From Gambelia wislizenii (lineage: Eukaryota; Chordata; Lepidosauria; Squamata; Crotaphytidae), in assembly GCA_030847615.1 (NCBI GenBank), contig JAUMIR010000001.1, positions 261,143,187-261,207,186 of the forward strand: 64,000 bases of DNA, in the 5' to 3' direction. Below are positions 32,959-43,056 of this stretch, piece after piece; the stretch's first letter is position 1, and each line of letters starts with the position of its first letter. A program made the position numbers and the translations under genes. Under the pieces are notes generated by a model that saw only the letters and a list, made by a program, of their open reading frames with translations, did no database searches and was not told where the DNA came from.

Positions 32959-34377
32959 TTACTGATTAGAAACAAGGGTGATCGACAAGGCTGGAATAAA
33001 TTCAGAAGTAGAGCAGTCCTTATAAAGTGCTTGAAAGTGTTCCTCCCATATCCCTGGGGGGATGTGACAATCCACTGTAGCTGGCCCATTTCTCTGGGAA
33101 CTTGTTGTAATATGCCAGAATAGAGCTGTGTTGTTGGATCTGACTGCCTGGATAAGTTGTGTCCAGTCATTCTTCATGGCTTCCTTTTTCTTGTTCATCA
33201 GCAGCTTTTTGTAGTCTCTTTTCTGCTGAAGCAGCATTGGTACAGCATCTGGGATGTTATTAGATAGGTAACCCTGATAAGTATCAATGAGGGCTTTTTT
33301 AGCATTAACACATTCCTTGTCAAACCATGGTTTGGAGTGGTGCTGTTGTTGTTTCCACTGATGTACGCTATTTTGATGGATTAGATATTGGTGTAGAACT
33401 TGGGTAAGTGTATTGTAATTTTCCAAGATTTCATCAGGGGACTCAGCTGATATCAGGGCAGTCCTAAGATGCTGAAGTTGGTCTGAAGCCAATACCTCAC
33501 TTATTGTTTGGTTTAGTTGGGGGGTCCATTTAGCTCCGCGATAAGTCCTTCCTGATGGTGTCACAGAAAGGTGATAGCGCTCCCTGGTGTGTGTCTCCTG
33601 AATGAAGTCACTAAGATGTAGCCGAATTGGAAAATGATCACTTTCAAATCTGGGCATAACTTCTAATTCCTTGGCATAGGGAAGAAGGTCCCTAGAAATG
33701 ATTATGTAATCAATGGCACTCATTCTGGACCCAGAGAGATAAGTGAATTCAGCTGGGCAGTCATTTTCCAGGGCACCATTTAGGATTTGAAGGTTCAGTC
33801 TGAATACTGTTTGATCCAGCCAAAGTCCTGCAAAATTTGATTTCTTGTCCTTTGAGCATCAGATGGGGTGGATTCCATCATCTTCAAAATCAGGAGGAGG
33901 GCATTTGTGCTGGGTATATAGGGTATGATTGTTGGGGCCCAGTCTGGCATTCAAATCACCCCCCAAAATTACAAATGCATTTGGGTTCTGCAACATGAGA
34001 TTAGCAGTATATGATTCTAGTTCAGCCCACGGGCCTCTGATTTGGGATTTCTTCTTCATTGGAGGCATGTAGGCATTTATTATCAGCAAAGTGCAATGGT
34101 TAAATTGAATCAGCACTGCCATGGCATATGTTTTAAAAGTGGAAAGAGGCCTTGTTATGGCGCGTAGGGTGGTGGAAACCAGAATGCCCAGGCCTCCTCT
34201 AGCTCTTCCATGCTTTTTCCCTGGCTCTGCCAGAATTGAAAATGAGTGAAAGCCATTTAATAACAGATCCTTATTAGTCCATGTTTCCTGGATCAGTATA
34301 ATGTCATATTGGGTGAGGAAGTCACTAGGACAAGGATCTCTGTGGGCCGTCGGCCACCCAGTGATGTTCCAGGTCAT
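32959..34377 (-). pseudogene. LINE ORF2 endonuclease, one premature stop
   Basis: An APE-type endonuclease domain covers about residues 1-250. It shows MTWNITGWP, IILIQETWT (catalytic Glu), GKKHGRARGGLGILVS, TLLIINAYMPP, VILGGDLNARLG (GDxN), SAIDYIIISRDLL and FESDHFPIRL (SDH), so the catalytic residues are all present. The frame is broken only by one TGA at 33859-33861. The same frame then resumes and runs to 32959, including a linker rich in Gln and Lys (QQQHHSKPWFD). The stop could be a CGA to TGA change. RT is missing. Confidence 0.8.
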
Positions 34378-34715
34378 AAGCGTAACCTTATGCTGGTCTG
34401 TTAGAAGTCAGGCAGTCGCATTGCAGGCCACAGGATGACAGTTGGTTAAATGGCTGGGTTGACTGTGGTTGTGTCCTCCTCTGTGGATGGAGGGGTAGTG
34501 AATCACATTGCTGTTCTTCCTGCCCTGCCTGTTCTGGAGGAGAGATTGGAAGAACCAATGCAGCATGGGAAGCGAAATGAGGATCACAAGCAAGCAAGGA
34601 TCCCATCTCTTTAGTGAGGGGGGCATTCTTTGGCTTAGGAGATGAGGTAGGTGGCAGTGAAGACTGTTTTTCACTTGAACTAGGTTTGCACAGGGATGTT
34701 TGAGACCCCTGGAGT

Positions 34716-35897
34716 TTAATTGTAGATGGGGGTGCATCTGCAGTATATTGCATTTTTGAAGAGGTGTTGGCTACAACATGGGATTTCAAGGCTTCCTTGA
34801 TTGTAAGTAGAGTCATCACTTTCGCTTTCATTGTCAGAAAAATCAGAAAAATGCACTGACAGTTTTCTGCGAGGGGGGGCTGATTTAAATGGGGCTGGAT
34901 TGCTGTTAGATTGACTCAGGATGGTATCTCTCATCAGCTGTATTGTGGGAGTGTGTTCCCAAATTTCTGTGAGTTTTTCTCTCACTTTAATTACTTCTTG
35001 ATTTATAGCCTGAGCTTCTTCCTTTGAGGTGTGTTTAGGTTCTCCCTCTTGGTGTGCAGAATTATTGCTTCTTTGTGTTATTGTTGCTGTTTTCCCTGTG
35101 ATGAGGTCACGGACTGTCTCATCCTTAAAAACTCTGTTAATTTCTATATGATGTGCATTCCAGAGGAAATTTCTTTTCTGTAACAGCCTGTTAGGAATAT
35201 TTGCCTGGTTAAAGGTCAAAAAAATTCGTTTAGTAGCTCTTGAGCTGGGTAAAAAGTGGCAGTCTAGTAAATCAATTGTTCTGCTGTGCATGTTTAAAAG
35301 TTGGGAAAGGTATCTTACAATTGACTTCTGGGTGTCCCACCTATGGGCACTGTTATGTATTTGTAGGAGGAGCTGATTTTTCTGTAACACTCGGCAGTGA
35401 TTAACTGCATCCTGTGACGTGGCAGGGCACATTTCCTCCAAATCTGCTACATTTTTAACCCCCTGTGTACCATATGGGTTTTGCCTTTGAAAAGCTTGTT
35501 GAGAAAGCTTGTTTGTAATGTCATTTAATCTTTGCAAAATAAGGATCAATGTCTCTATGGAAGGTTTGCAGAAATCATAAAAGAGCTGAGTGCTGTTATT
35601 GTAGGGAATGCTGCCAAGCTCCAGGAGTTTGACTTTGTTATCAACTTGCTCTGGTCCATAATTTATATTTACACTTTGAGGAATTGAGGAGACTGGTTTG
35701 TTTAGTACAAGTGTCTGTGTTGGCTTAGGGAATAAAGAAGGAGCTGTTGTTACAGATCTATTACTCACGAGCTGTGTTGTCTCTGCTGCTGGGAAGAGTG
35801 AGTCAATCCTCATCTGTTTTTCTGCTTTGGAGGTTTCCTGATTGTCATTATTATTACAGGGGCTCGTACGATTTCTTTTCTTGCCTTTGGATGGCAT
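34716..35897 (-). pseudogene. LINE ORF1 protein (393 residues open)
   Basis: ORF1 proteins bind the element RNA. This frame opens with a basic start (MPSKGKKRNR), followed by a low-complexity S/T/P/Q segment (about 30-80), then a folded-looking central part (about 95-260) with LILILQRLNDITNKL, VNHCRVLQKNQLLLQIHNSA and FLTFNQANIPNRLLQKRNFL, which resembles an RRM-like strand-helix pattern, and an acidic tail (HFSDFSDNESESDD). It is a remarkably long intact frame for an old copy. After residue 370 the reading seems to shift into the frame at 34831-34388, which continues toward ORF2. No CCHC knuckle was seen. Confidence 0.65.
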
Positions 35898-35959
35898 TTT
35901 TGAGATATATGTAGGTGGTGATGCCAGATGTTAGTGGGAGGACAATTCAGATGTTGTTA

Positions 35960-35980
35960 GTCCGTCGCCATCTTGCGCTT
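35960..35980 (-). promoter_or_regulatory. YY1-like site at LINE 5' end
   Basis: The minus strand reads GCGCAAGATGGCGACGGAC, 5' of ORF1 by about 70 bases and close to the inferred start of the element. AAGATGGCG is the YY1 core, and human L1 carries a YY1 site at its 5' start that sets the transcription start. A similar promoter role is inferred here. Confidence 0.5.
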
Positions 35981-35990
35981 CCTCCCCCTG

Positions 35991-36595
35991 GCTAGAGGAT
36001 TCAGTAGCAACCCCACTGGTTACATAAATCTTTTCAGTTAAGGATAGAATCCCTGTGGTTAGCCTTCAAGGGTGTTGGCACCTAATTCCAAGATCATGCA
36101 AACCCCTGCTTGTGTTGCAAATGTGACTGGCTTCTGTGTGTCTCTTCTTGCTCTGGTCTAGATTGCACAATGTATTTCCATCAGATACCTATTTTGGTGC
36201 TGTCAAATCTGTATCACTTTTTATCGTACATTCATTACCACACAAGAGTTCAGAAGCATACTTGTAAAAAGCACTACTGTAGGAGATGGATTAAATACCA
36301 TAAAGATATCCTTAAACCTTTGTTGTGTTTTTTTAAGCAGTTGTTTGAACTGGATATGTGTTTGTGCAACAAAAATAAAACTTTGATGAACCCAGTTGAC
36401 CATGTAGTCACCAAGGTTACTGAAGCAGCAGTTTTCTGTGAGCTACTACTGCCAAATGTCAGAGCCAGTTATTTTATTTCACCAGTTTTTGAATGAGTAG
36501 GAGTATGCAGATTTTGGAACTAAATGAGACACTCAGGAACAATAGCAATTTTTTTGAGATTTATTTATTTATTTATTACGATTGGTATCCTATAT
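35991..36595. other. Unassigned DNA
   Basis: No host gene is seen. There is a (TTTA)n tract at 36562-36577. A 128-residue open frame at 36110-36496 has no recognisable features. Confidence 0.4.
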
Positions 36596-36597
36596 CA

Positions 36598-38080
36598 CTA
36601 CTTAGTTAAGTACAAGCTGCTTAATACCAGGTAGGTATTAACCTCTTCTGGCCTGAGGCTCCCATACTTGATGGAAACATCGTTCACCCATTCTCCAGTC
36701 ACCAAAAGAATGGATCTCCTTCTCATCATGCAGCTGATGCCCAGTAAAGTAGCTCAGGGTGACTTAGGATTGTAGAAATAGTGTCATAATTGTGACTAAA
36801 TAGTGATTGCAAATACGGAGCAGTTACCTATATTTACTCATCCATAACTATTCTGTATTCATGATTGCTCCCTAGTCATGATTGTGACACTATTGCCATG
36901 ATTGTAACTCCCCTCAACCTATTGTACTGAGCATCAGCTACACGGAGATCCATTCTGCTGGTGGTCAGAGCATGGGTGAATGATGTTTCCATCAAGTATG
37001 GGAGCCTCAGGCCAGAAGAACTTACTTAGGGGTTGTCTAAACAGCAAAAATACTCCTCACAGAATGTGAGGAGAATACTTCCTGTCTTAATGGTATCCCT
37101 TATCGTATTGCCATAATCAGAAGGAGGGGGGCTAAAGATGCTATATACTCTGTAGGAAAAGGCTTTACTACTTTCACTAGAACAGGGGGAATGAACATTC
37201 CTTCTCATTGGGACAAGCAACCAAATTGGTTTGCTTTCCCAAAGGAGCAGAAACTGAAAGTTGATTGGCCGGATGAGTACGGGGGTGGGGCTTGCTAACA
37301 AGGCAAGCACCCAGATCCGCCATGGGGTTTTTTCCCACCTTGGTGAGCAAGTGCTAATGCAATTAAATGGGGGTTTGGTGTGCTTTCCCCCCTTTTTTTG
37401 CATTTCTGTTAAGGTGAAATATCTCACTTTCACACCTTAGATATGCTTTTTTTTAAAAAACTTTCTGGCAGCAGCAGCAATATAATAATAATAATAAGAA
37501 GAATAAGAATAAGAATAATAATTTTATTTTTAACCCGCACCTCTGCTCGGCAACCGGGGCGGTGTACAACAGGATTGAAACAGCAGAAAGTTAAAACAAT
37601 CCTTCCCAATCCTAACCCTCCCACCCCTTAAAACTAATGAGGATAAAAATAAAAGTAATTCACCTGCTGCCGTGATCTTGATTTGCAGGCATGCTCATTT
37701 GCACAGTAAACATGAATAGCTTTGCATGCCTGCGACCTGCCAATCCGCCCCACCAAAAAAAAACCCATTAAGACAAATCACAGCTGCTGTGAGTTGCCTT
37801 TACTGTGGAGCAATCTGCTGCTTTTCACCTCGTATAGACAACCCCTTAGTTAAGAATGCCTGGTACCTGATACTTATACATAAGTAGTTTATACTTAAGG
37901 GTTGATATAGAATAGTGATTGTAATAAACAAACAAACAACTCTCAAAGATTTTGCTGCTGTTCCTGACAAGGGAAAAGGAGGTTCGCTGGTGTTTGGAGC
38001 ATGAGTGAATGACATTTCTGTCAGGTATGGTGGCAGTGGTGGTGGTGCTAGGACAGGAGAGTTTACTTAACTAAGTAGCT
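36598..38080. repeat. Nested palindromic element with three related arms
   Basis: Arm 1 (about 36645-36735) and arm 2 (about 36930-37018) are near-perfect inverse copies around GGCCTGAGGCTCCCATACTTGATGGAAACATC. Arm 3 (about 38005-38080) is a more diverged copy in the arm 2 orientation. Both outer ends carry TACTTAGTTAAGTA. A Harbinger-like element (37029-37845) interrupts the stretch between arm 2 and the GTTAAGAATGCCTGGTACC sequence. It looks like a fold-back transposon, partly duplicated. Confidence 0.6.
37029..37845. mobile_element. Harbinger-like MITE, 817 bp, 3-bp TTA duplication
   Basis: Ends GGGGTTGTCTA and TAGACAACCCC are inverse, flanked by TTA on both sides (37026-37028, 37846-37848). 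A TWA duplication of 3 bp is the PIF/Harbinger signature. Inside is an (AAT/AAG)n tract (37481-37520) joined to an antisense LINE-like tail (TTTTATTTTTAACCCGCACC). Related ends occur at 12515-12818, 46911 and 55666. Confidence 0.8.
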
Positions 38081-39820
38081 GATGTAAAATGGGCATGTAT
38101 GTGCCTGCAAGTCATCTGCTGACTTATGGTGAATAATGGCCTACATTTCCATCCCAGTCTCCCAGCATATTTTGATGATCACCATTTTGTTTTCATAACA
38201 CCTTTGAGAGTTATGTTAGACTGAGAGATTGTGGTTGGCATAAGAAGCCAGTGAGCTTCTAGAATCCAGATATCCCTAATCTAAGCCCAGTGGTCTAATA
38301 ACTATAGGAGGTTGATATAAGAACACATACCTCACTCAGAAGAATGAACAGCTGGTCAGCCAGTGATGATCTAGATGTCATGCTGCCTCCTTTCTCTGAA
38401 CACAGGAGGGAGAAGCACCATGCCCAAAGCTGCCATTTAAATACCAAACTCTGACCTGCTTCCTTGTTAATTAGCTCCACCTGGCCCTGAAACTCTAGCT
38501 ATAAATGCAGTCACAACTTCCCTTTGAATCACAGGGATGACAACTGCTTATCTCAAGCTGTTTCAGTCTTTTTATGTTCCTGTTTTGCCTTGGCTTTGGA
38601 AAGACTTCTGGATTGCTGCATTAACCCCTTGCTGACCATGGACTTGGATCTAGGACCTGATTCTACTGAACTTTGGACTTTCCTGGCATCTGGCATGGAT
38701 ACCTGGTAATTTAACTCTGGATTGGCTTTTGGCTTCTCTTGCATCTTTTATTGACTATTGGTGACTGATTTCTGGACTAGCTTTTGACTTCTCTTGCTTC
38801 TTTTGTGGACATCTGGCAACAGGCTAAAACTGCACCCCTTACCCTTTTGTTCCTACATTCCTCCCCTGTTGTTCCTCAGGCACTTAGTACTGTGAGTTCA
38901 AGACAGTAGTGATGCTTCCATTTTAGCTGCCATGTTTACATTCTATGGAAACCTGAAGCTTGTAGTTTAGTCTGAGGCATCAGAGGAACTTTCTGGCTGA
39001 GGATCCTAAAAGCCTCTAAGCTGCCAATCCCAGGATTCCATAGGATGTAGCTATGGCAGTTAAAATGGAATAATAGCACTATAAATTTGTAGTGTGAAAG
39101 GACCCTGGTGATATAAAATTACCAAGACTAATAGGAAGAGAGAGACAGAAAGAGATTTGGTCAAAACTTTAGGCTGTTGTATGCATTTTGTGGCCTGAGA
39201 CAAAGGAACAAATGGTGACCCTTACACATGAATTGGATTTTTTAAAACCCCAATCCCGTAGGTAGTCCCAACTAAAATAAAGCCATTGAATCAATTGTTA
39301 AATGATGAGTCAACACTTCCATAAATCCTATTCATTTAATTGGTCTCTTTTAGGGGAGAGTACCAATAGTGTCCAAACCATTGTATCCAAACCCAGGCAA
39401 GTTAGTTTGCCTAATGATAAAAATACAGCCAATTATTTACTGCCCTTTCATGATAACCAAAATCTGCTCACTCAGCCTAATGGTGCAGCTGGCTCCAGAG
39501 TTCACAGAGATAAATACAGCAGAAATATATAACTCTGCCAACTTTCTAGGAAGAATAGGTAACATTGTCTGTTACTGCATAAACCTCTGAACAACAGCAG
39601 GTAAAGCAAGGATCAGCCGCGCCTCCTATTCATGTATCTATACTTAATGCATTTTATACCTCTATGTACAAATGGAAAGGTTATGCCCTCTACAGCAGGA
39701 TTCTGCAAGATCTAAAGAATATCATCTTTGGCTGAAAATAAAACTAAAAATAAGCAGGATGTTCTTGGTCTATTGAAGTAACAGTTGGTGGAGATGACAC
39801 TTCATCAGTCAATACAGTTA
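38081..39820. other. Unassigned DNA with a hAT-like MITE and possible LTR relic
   Basis: At 38895-39105 the words TTTTAGCTGCCATG, CCTAAGCTGCCAATCCCAGGATTCCATAGG (approximate), GGCAGTTAAAATGGAATAATAGCACTATAAAT and GTAGTGTGAAAGGACCC match the hAT-like MITEs at 1243 and 42477. At 38450-38830 there are ACTCTAGCTATAAATGCAG and repeated TGGACT/TGGCTTTTG words that suggest an old LTR. No gene is seen. Confidence 0.4.
39135..39185. repeat. 50-bp direct repeat, copy 1 (copy 2 at 40320-40370)
   Basis: GAGAGAGACAGAAAGAGATT then TGGTCAAAACTTTAGGCTGTTGTATGCA occurs again at 40320-40370 with one or two changes. The copies are 1.2 kb apart in the same orientation. The flanks do not match. Confidence 0.8.
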
Positions 39821-40116
39821 GAGCCTTACTGCACTCTGAAGAAAAGCAGCAAGGCAGTAGGAACATTCATCTTCCCTGCTGCCTTACCACATGGTGTCAT
39901 TGTTTTTTCATTCTGGCCCCTTGGGGGACCGATGTAAAACTGTACCTTTTTGCTAACCAGAAAAACCCGTTTGCCAAAAGGCATGGTTTTAGCTCAGTTG
40001 CCCACAGGATCAGAATGAAAAAAAGCCAGAAGAATGGCGACACCATGCATCAAGGCAGCAGGAAAGATGGATTATTCCTGCTGCCTTGCTACTTTCTTTG
40101 GAGTGTGGTAAGGCTC
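39821..40116. mobile_element. Fold-back MITE, 296 bp, 3-bp TTA duplication
   Basis: It starts GAGCCTTACTGCACTC and ends GAGTGTGGTAAGGCTC, with TTA on both sides (39818-39820, 40117-40119). Arms pair through AGCAAGGCAGTAGGAA, TGCTGCCTTACCACATGGTGTC and CATTCTGGCC; the unpaired centre is about 39935-40005. It has no coding capacity. Its ends differ from the GGAC family, but the duplication length and fold-back design are the same. Confidence 0.75.
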
Positions 40117-40119
40117 TTA

Positions 40120-41028
40120 ATATCAGTATCTATTTCTTGGATGTATACCCTCCTTTTCTCTCAAAGGATGGCACTTATGGCACCTAACAATGATAAAACA
40201 AAATGAAATGAAATGAATACAATTAAATATATATATTAAAAAATGAAGGCACTATTAAAAACATATCTGTTAAAAACAAGTTGAAAGGGGTGAAGTGGAA
40301 GGAAGAAAGAAAAAAATGGAAGAGAGAGACAGAAAGAGATTTGGTCAAAATTTTAGGCTGTTGTATGCAACTGCTTTCCACCATTCTTGAGTCGTAACCA
40401 AGATGCAACTATAGTTCATAGTTGTATTTTACACTTTGTGAGGAGGTTTATTCTGTAGACAGAATACTAAAAAGCAACCTTTGGGGGTCTTGGTTGAACT
40501 AAATGGAAATGCTTAATTCATAAATACTAAAGCTGCTTTTATTTATAGAGTAAGCAGCTCCATGTAGGCGAAAGTGCTTTGAGAATGGGATGGTGAATCC
40601 TTCTAAATCATGTAAAAAAGTTTTTGCACGATTAAATATTCTCACCCCTATATCCCATTCAGGGACTGGAGTTTAATTCTCTCCCACCCTCAGATTTACA
40701 AATGTGTACATCAAGGTCCAAATGTTCTCAGCAAATGTAAATTATCAGACTATTGCTTATTCATAGACTTGCTCTATTGGGATATGGTTTCGTTAAGTCA
40801 ATCAGGAAGACCATCTGACTAGATTGAGCATGTTCACAAACTTGAGTGCACTGCCTCTTGAAATTATAGAATCCAAATTCAACTTTGGCTTCTATTGACA
40901 AGCCTCTGTTTTGTCTACAAACTGTAATCCTGCACACATTGTAAATTGAGGCCTGGCTTGAGATTTGTCCAAAAAGAATTATGACTCATGGTAAGCAAGA
41001 TTGGCATGACATCTCAGGATCTTTATTA
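40120..41028. other. Unassigned A/T-rich DNA
   Basis: It contains the second copy of the 50-bp direct repeat at 40320-40370. No gene was recognised. Confidence 0.45.
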
Positions 41029-41032
41029 AGTG

Positions 41033-41935
41033 TGTTAGTATGCCCTACTACCCCCTCCCCACAATATATTATAACTGGAAATATCTGACACTTTTGGGGT
41101 TCAGGTTGGCTGGGGCAAACCAAAGAACAGTTGGAAAGCACAATGGCCTGGGATGTGTCTAGAAATATAATGGCAAGAAAGTCCAAATTAGGATTATGTG
41201 GAAAGCCCCTTAGTAAACACAGTCATTAAGGAGATATGTGCTAATCCTTTCTTCCAACCTTGGGTGTTTCAAGCAATAATTAAATCATACAAACAAGTGA
41301 CCTTCCCTTGACCCATACCTTACAGACATGTCTCCTCACACCCATCCTGTCCAACCTTATGAGGTTGTTGCAAGACCATCAATGTTTTAATTAAAGCAAT
41401 ATGTTGAGTTTCAGTTCCTTTTGTCTATGTGGTGGGAAAGCCATCCAAGCTTTGTCATAACCAGAGTACCACTTCAATATATGAAATACGTATAAATATC
41501 CCAGCCTAGACCCCAGCTAAGTGTGCCAGACGGACACCAACACTATGCTGGATTCTCTGTGCCACTCTCAGACACCAGTCTGAGCATCTTCACTGCACGG
41601 AGCTCTTCTCCTCTAGACTGGTAACTATAACCCTATTTTCCCAGACTCCTCTTTATCCAACCTCCCCACCTTTCTTTCCAATAGCCTTGCATAGTTCTTA
41701 AGAGTGTATGGTTTGTAAGTTAGCATATGCCCTTTGTTAATTCCAATAAAATACTTTATTTCACTTTAACTATACTGCTCTCTACAGTTAGTACTGGTTT
41801 ACGTAGGTGAAAAGATCCCTGAAGTTACCTTCCTCTCGCAGGCCTTCTTTAGAGCTAATAATTCTCCCAAATATTAAAGGATATTTTAGTATCATGAATG
41901 GGACTCTAAAGCACCCTCCACCTCTTAGGGTAACA
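41033..41935 (+). mobile_element. Solo LTR, 903 bp, 4-bp AGTG duplication
   Basis: It begins TGTTAGTATGCCC and ends GGGTAACA. AGTG stands on both sides (41029-41032, 41936-41939). The TATA box TATAAATATCCCAGCC is at 41491 and AATAAA at 41745. It aligns end to end with the LTR at 22469-24599 after removal of the transposon there, and more weakly with 48243-49113. A 4-bp duplication fits a gamma-type endogenous retrovirus or a Gypsy element. No internal region is present. Confidence 0.85.
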
Positions 41936-41939
41936 AGTG

Positions 41940-42476
41940 TAACATTTGAAGCTCCTAATGCATATAAGATTAATTCCCAGTAGCTCAAATGGCATGGCTA
42001 CTTTTGGAAGGAAGTCTTTTTAAGCACTGGGAAAGCTGAGAAAATGCCACAGATCTGTTGTGCACAGAACTGCTACTCTATTTATTTCAAATTATTTCTG
42101 TCCTGTTTGTCTCCAACATAAGCAAAGGGCTACAAGGGAAGTGACACTATGTATGAAATGACAAGTGGGGGGGGGGCAATTAATGGCAGGTTGCCTGAGG
42201 ACCCCCCAAAACTCTGAGTCAGCACAGAATTACAGGTTCATATTCAAGCACAGCTAAGACATGTGAGGTAGCAGGACTGGTAAAGACCAAGACTATAGGA
42301 CAGCTTCCACAAGCAGGAGACTGAGAGTAGTTATTTATTTTTGGATTTGTATCCTACTTTTCTCCCAAGATGGAATTCAGAGGCTGCAGAGCAGAGGGAG
42401 AAAAAGAAGCAGGGACATTCCCTTAGCTGGGCTGAGAGACTAGCTTGGCCTCAGGCTCACTCTCAGTTGTAACCTA
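41940..42476. other. Unassigned DNA
   Basis: A SINE-tail-like antisense scrap (GTTATTTATTTTTGGATTTGTATCCTACTTTTC) is present at 42331-42363. Otherwise nothing was recognised. Confidence 0.4.
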
Positions 42477-42670
42477 GGGCCCAGTTACACTATACAATTC
42501 TAGTGCTACATTCCACTTTAATTGCCATAGCAACATCATATGGAATCCTGAGATTTGAAGTGTAGGGAGAATGCCCAGCCAGAGAGCTCCTCTGATGACT
42601 CACCAAACTACAAAGCCCAGGATTCCATAGGGTGGAACTAGCACTAAGTCTGTGTAGTGTGTATGGGCCC
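42477..42670. mobile_element. hAT-like MITE (GGGCCC ends)
   Basis: GGGCCCAGTTACACTATACA at the left, and TGTGTAGTGTGTATGGGCCC, its imperfect inverse, at the right. The interior is palindromic around CACTTTAATTGCCATAGCAACATC and GGATTCCATAGGG. Flanking octamers GTAACCTA and TTAACACT agree at only about half of their positions, so an 8-bp duplication is possible but decayed. Confidence 0.65.
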
Positions 42671-43056
42671 TTAACACTAGCCATTCTATCAAGCTGCTTG
42701 AAATTATCCTATCCCATCCAGTAATTATACGAACTGTAACTTTAGGTGTTCATTTCCCCATCCTAACTCTTCCCCTCTCTCTTGTTTTTCTTTGGGTAGT
42801 CATTAGGTCTTTTAGATAGCAAGCCTAAAGATAGGGACTGTCTGGAGATGTAAAATTCCTGTATATTTTGAAGCCATGGGTGGGTGGGGAGAAACCCTAT
42901 TCAAAACTTAGTTGGCATATCACATTGGCATATTTATTAAATTAATGAGCCATAGTTCTGCACAAGCATAATTGTGAACATACCCTGCCTTAGGGAGACA
43001 GATGCACATTTCTGCACCCTATGCTACCTCAACACATGTATCTTAGTTTTTGACAT
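42671..43056. other. Unassigned DNA
   Basis: No gene or repeat was recognised. Confidence 0.4.

Larger units (their letters stand above)
32959..35990 (-). mobile_element. LINE with 5' end and ORF1, lacking RT (3' deleted)
   Basis: On the minus strand: a 5' UTR from about 35990 (with CAAGATGGCGAC), ORF1 (35897-34716, tail region to about 34390) and the first part of ORF2 (34377-32959). The element stops just after the endonuclease and linker. No RT, 3' UTR or poly(A) is present. Retaining the 5' end while losing the 3' end is the reverse of normal LINE 5' truncation. The clade is uncertain; Vingi or a related CR1/I-group lineage is possible. Confidence 0.75.

Noticed and set aside
36110..36496. 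A cysteine-rich secreted host protein of 128 residues
   Set aside because: It has no plausible domain, no splice context and ordinary non-coding base composition. It is a random open frame.
37443..37631. Small basic/isoleucine-rich protein
   Set aside because: It is the translation of an (AAT/AAG)n microsatellite inside a Harbinger-like MITE.
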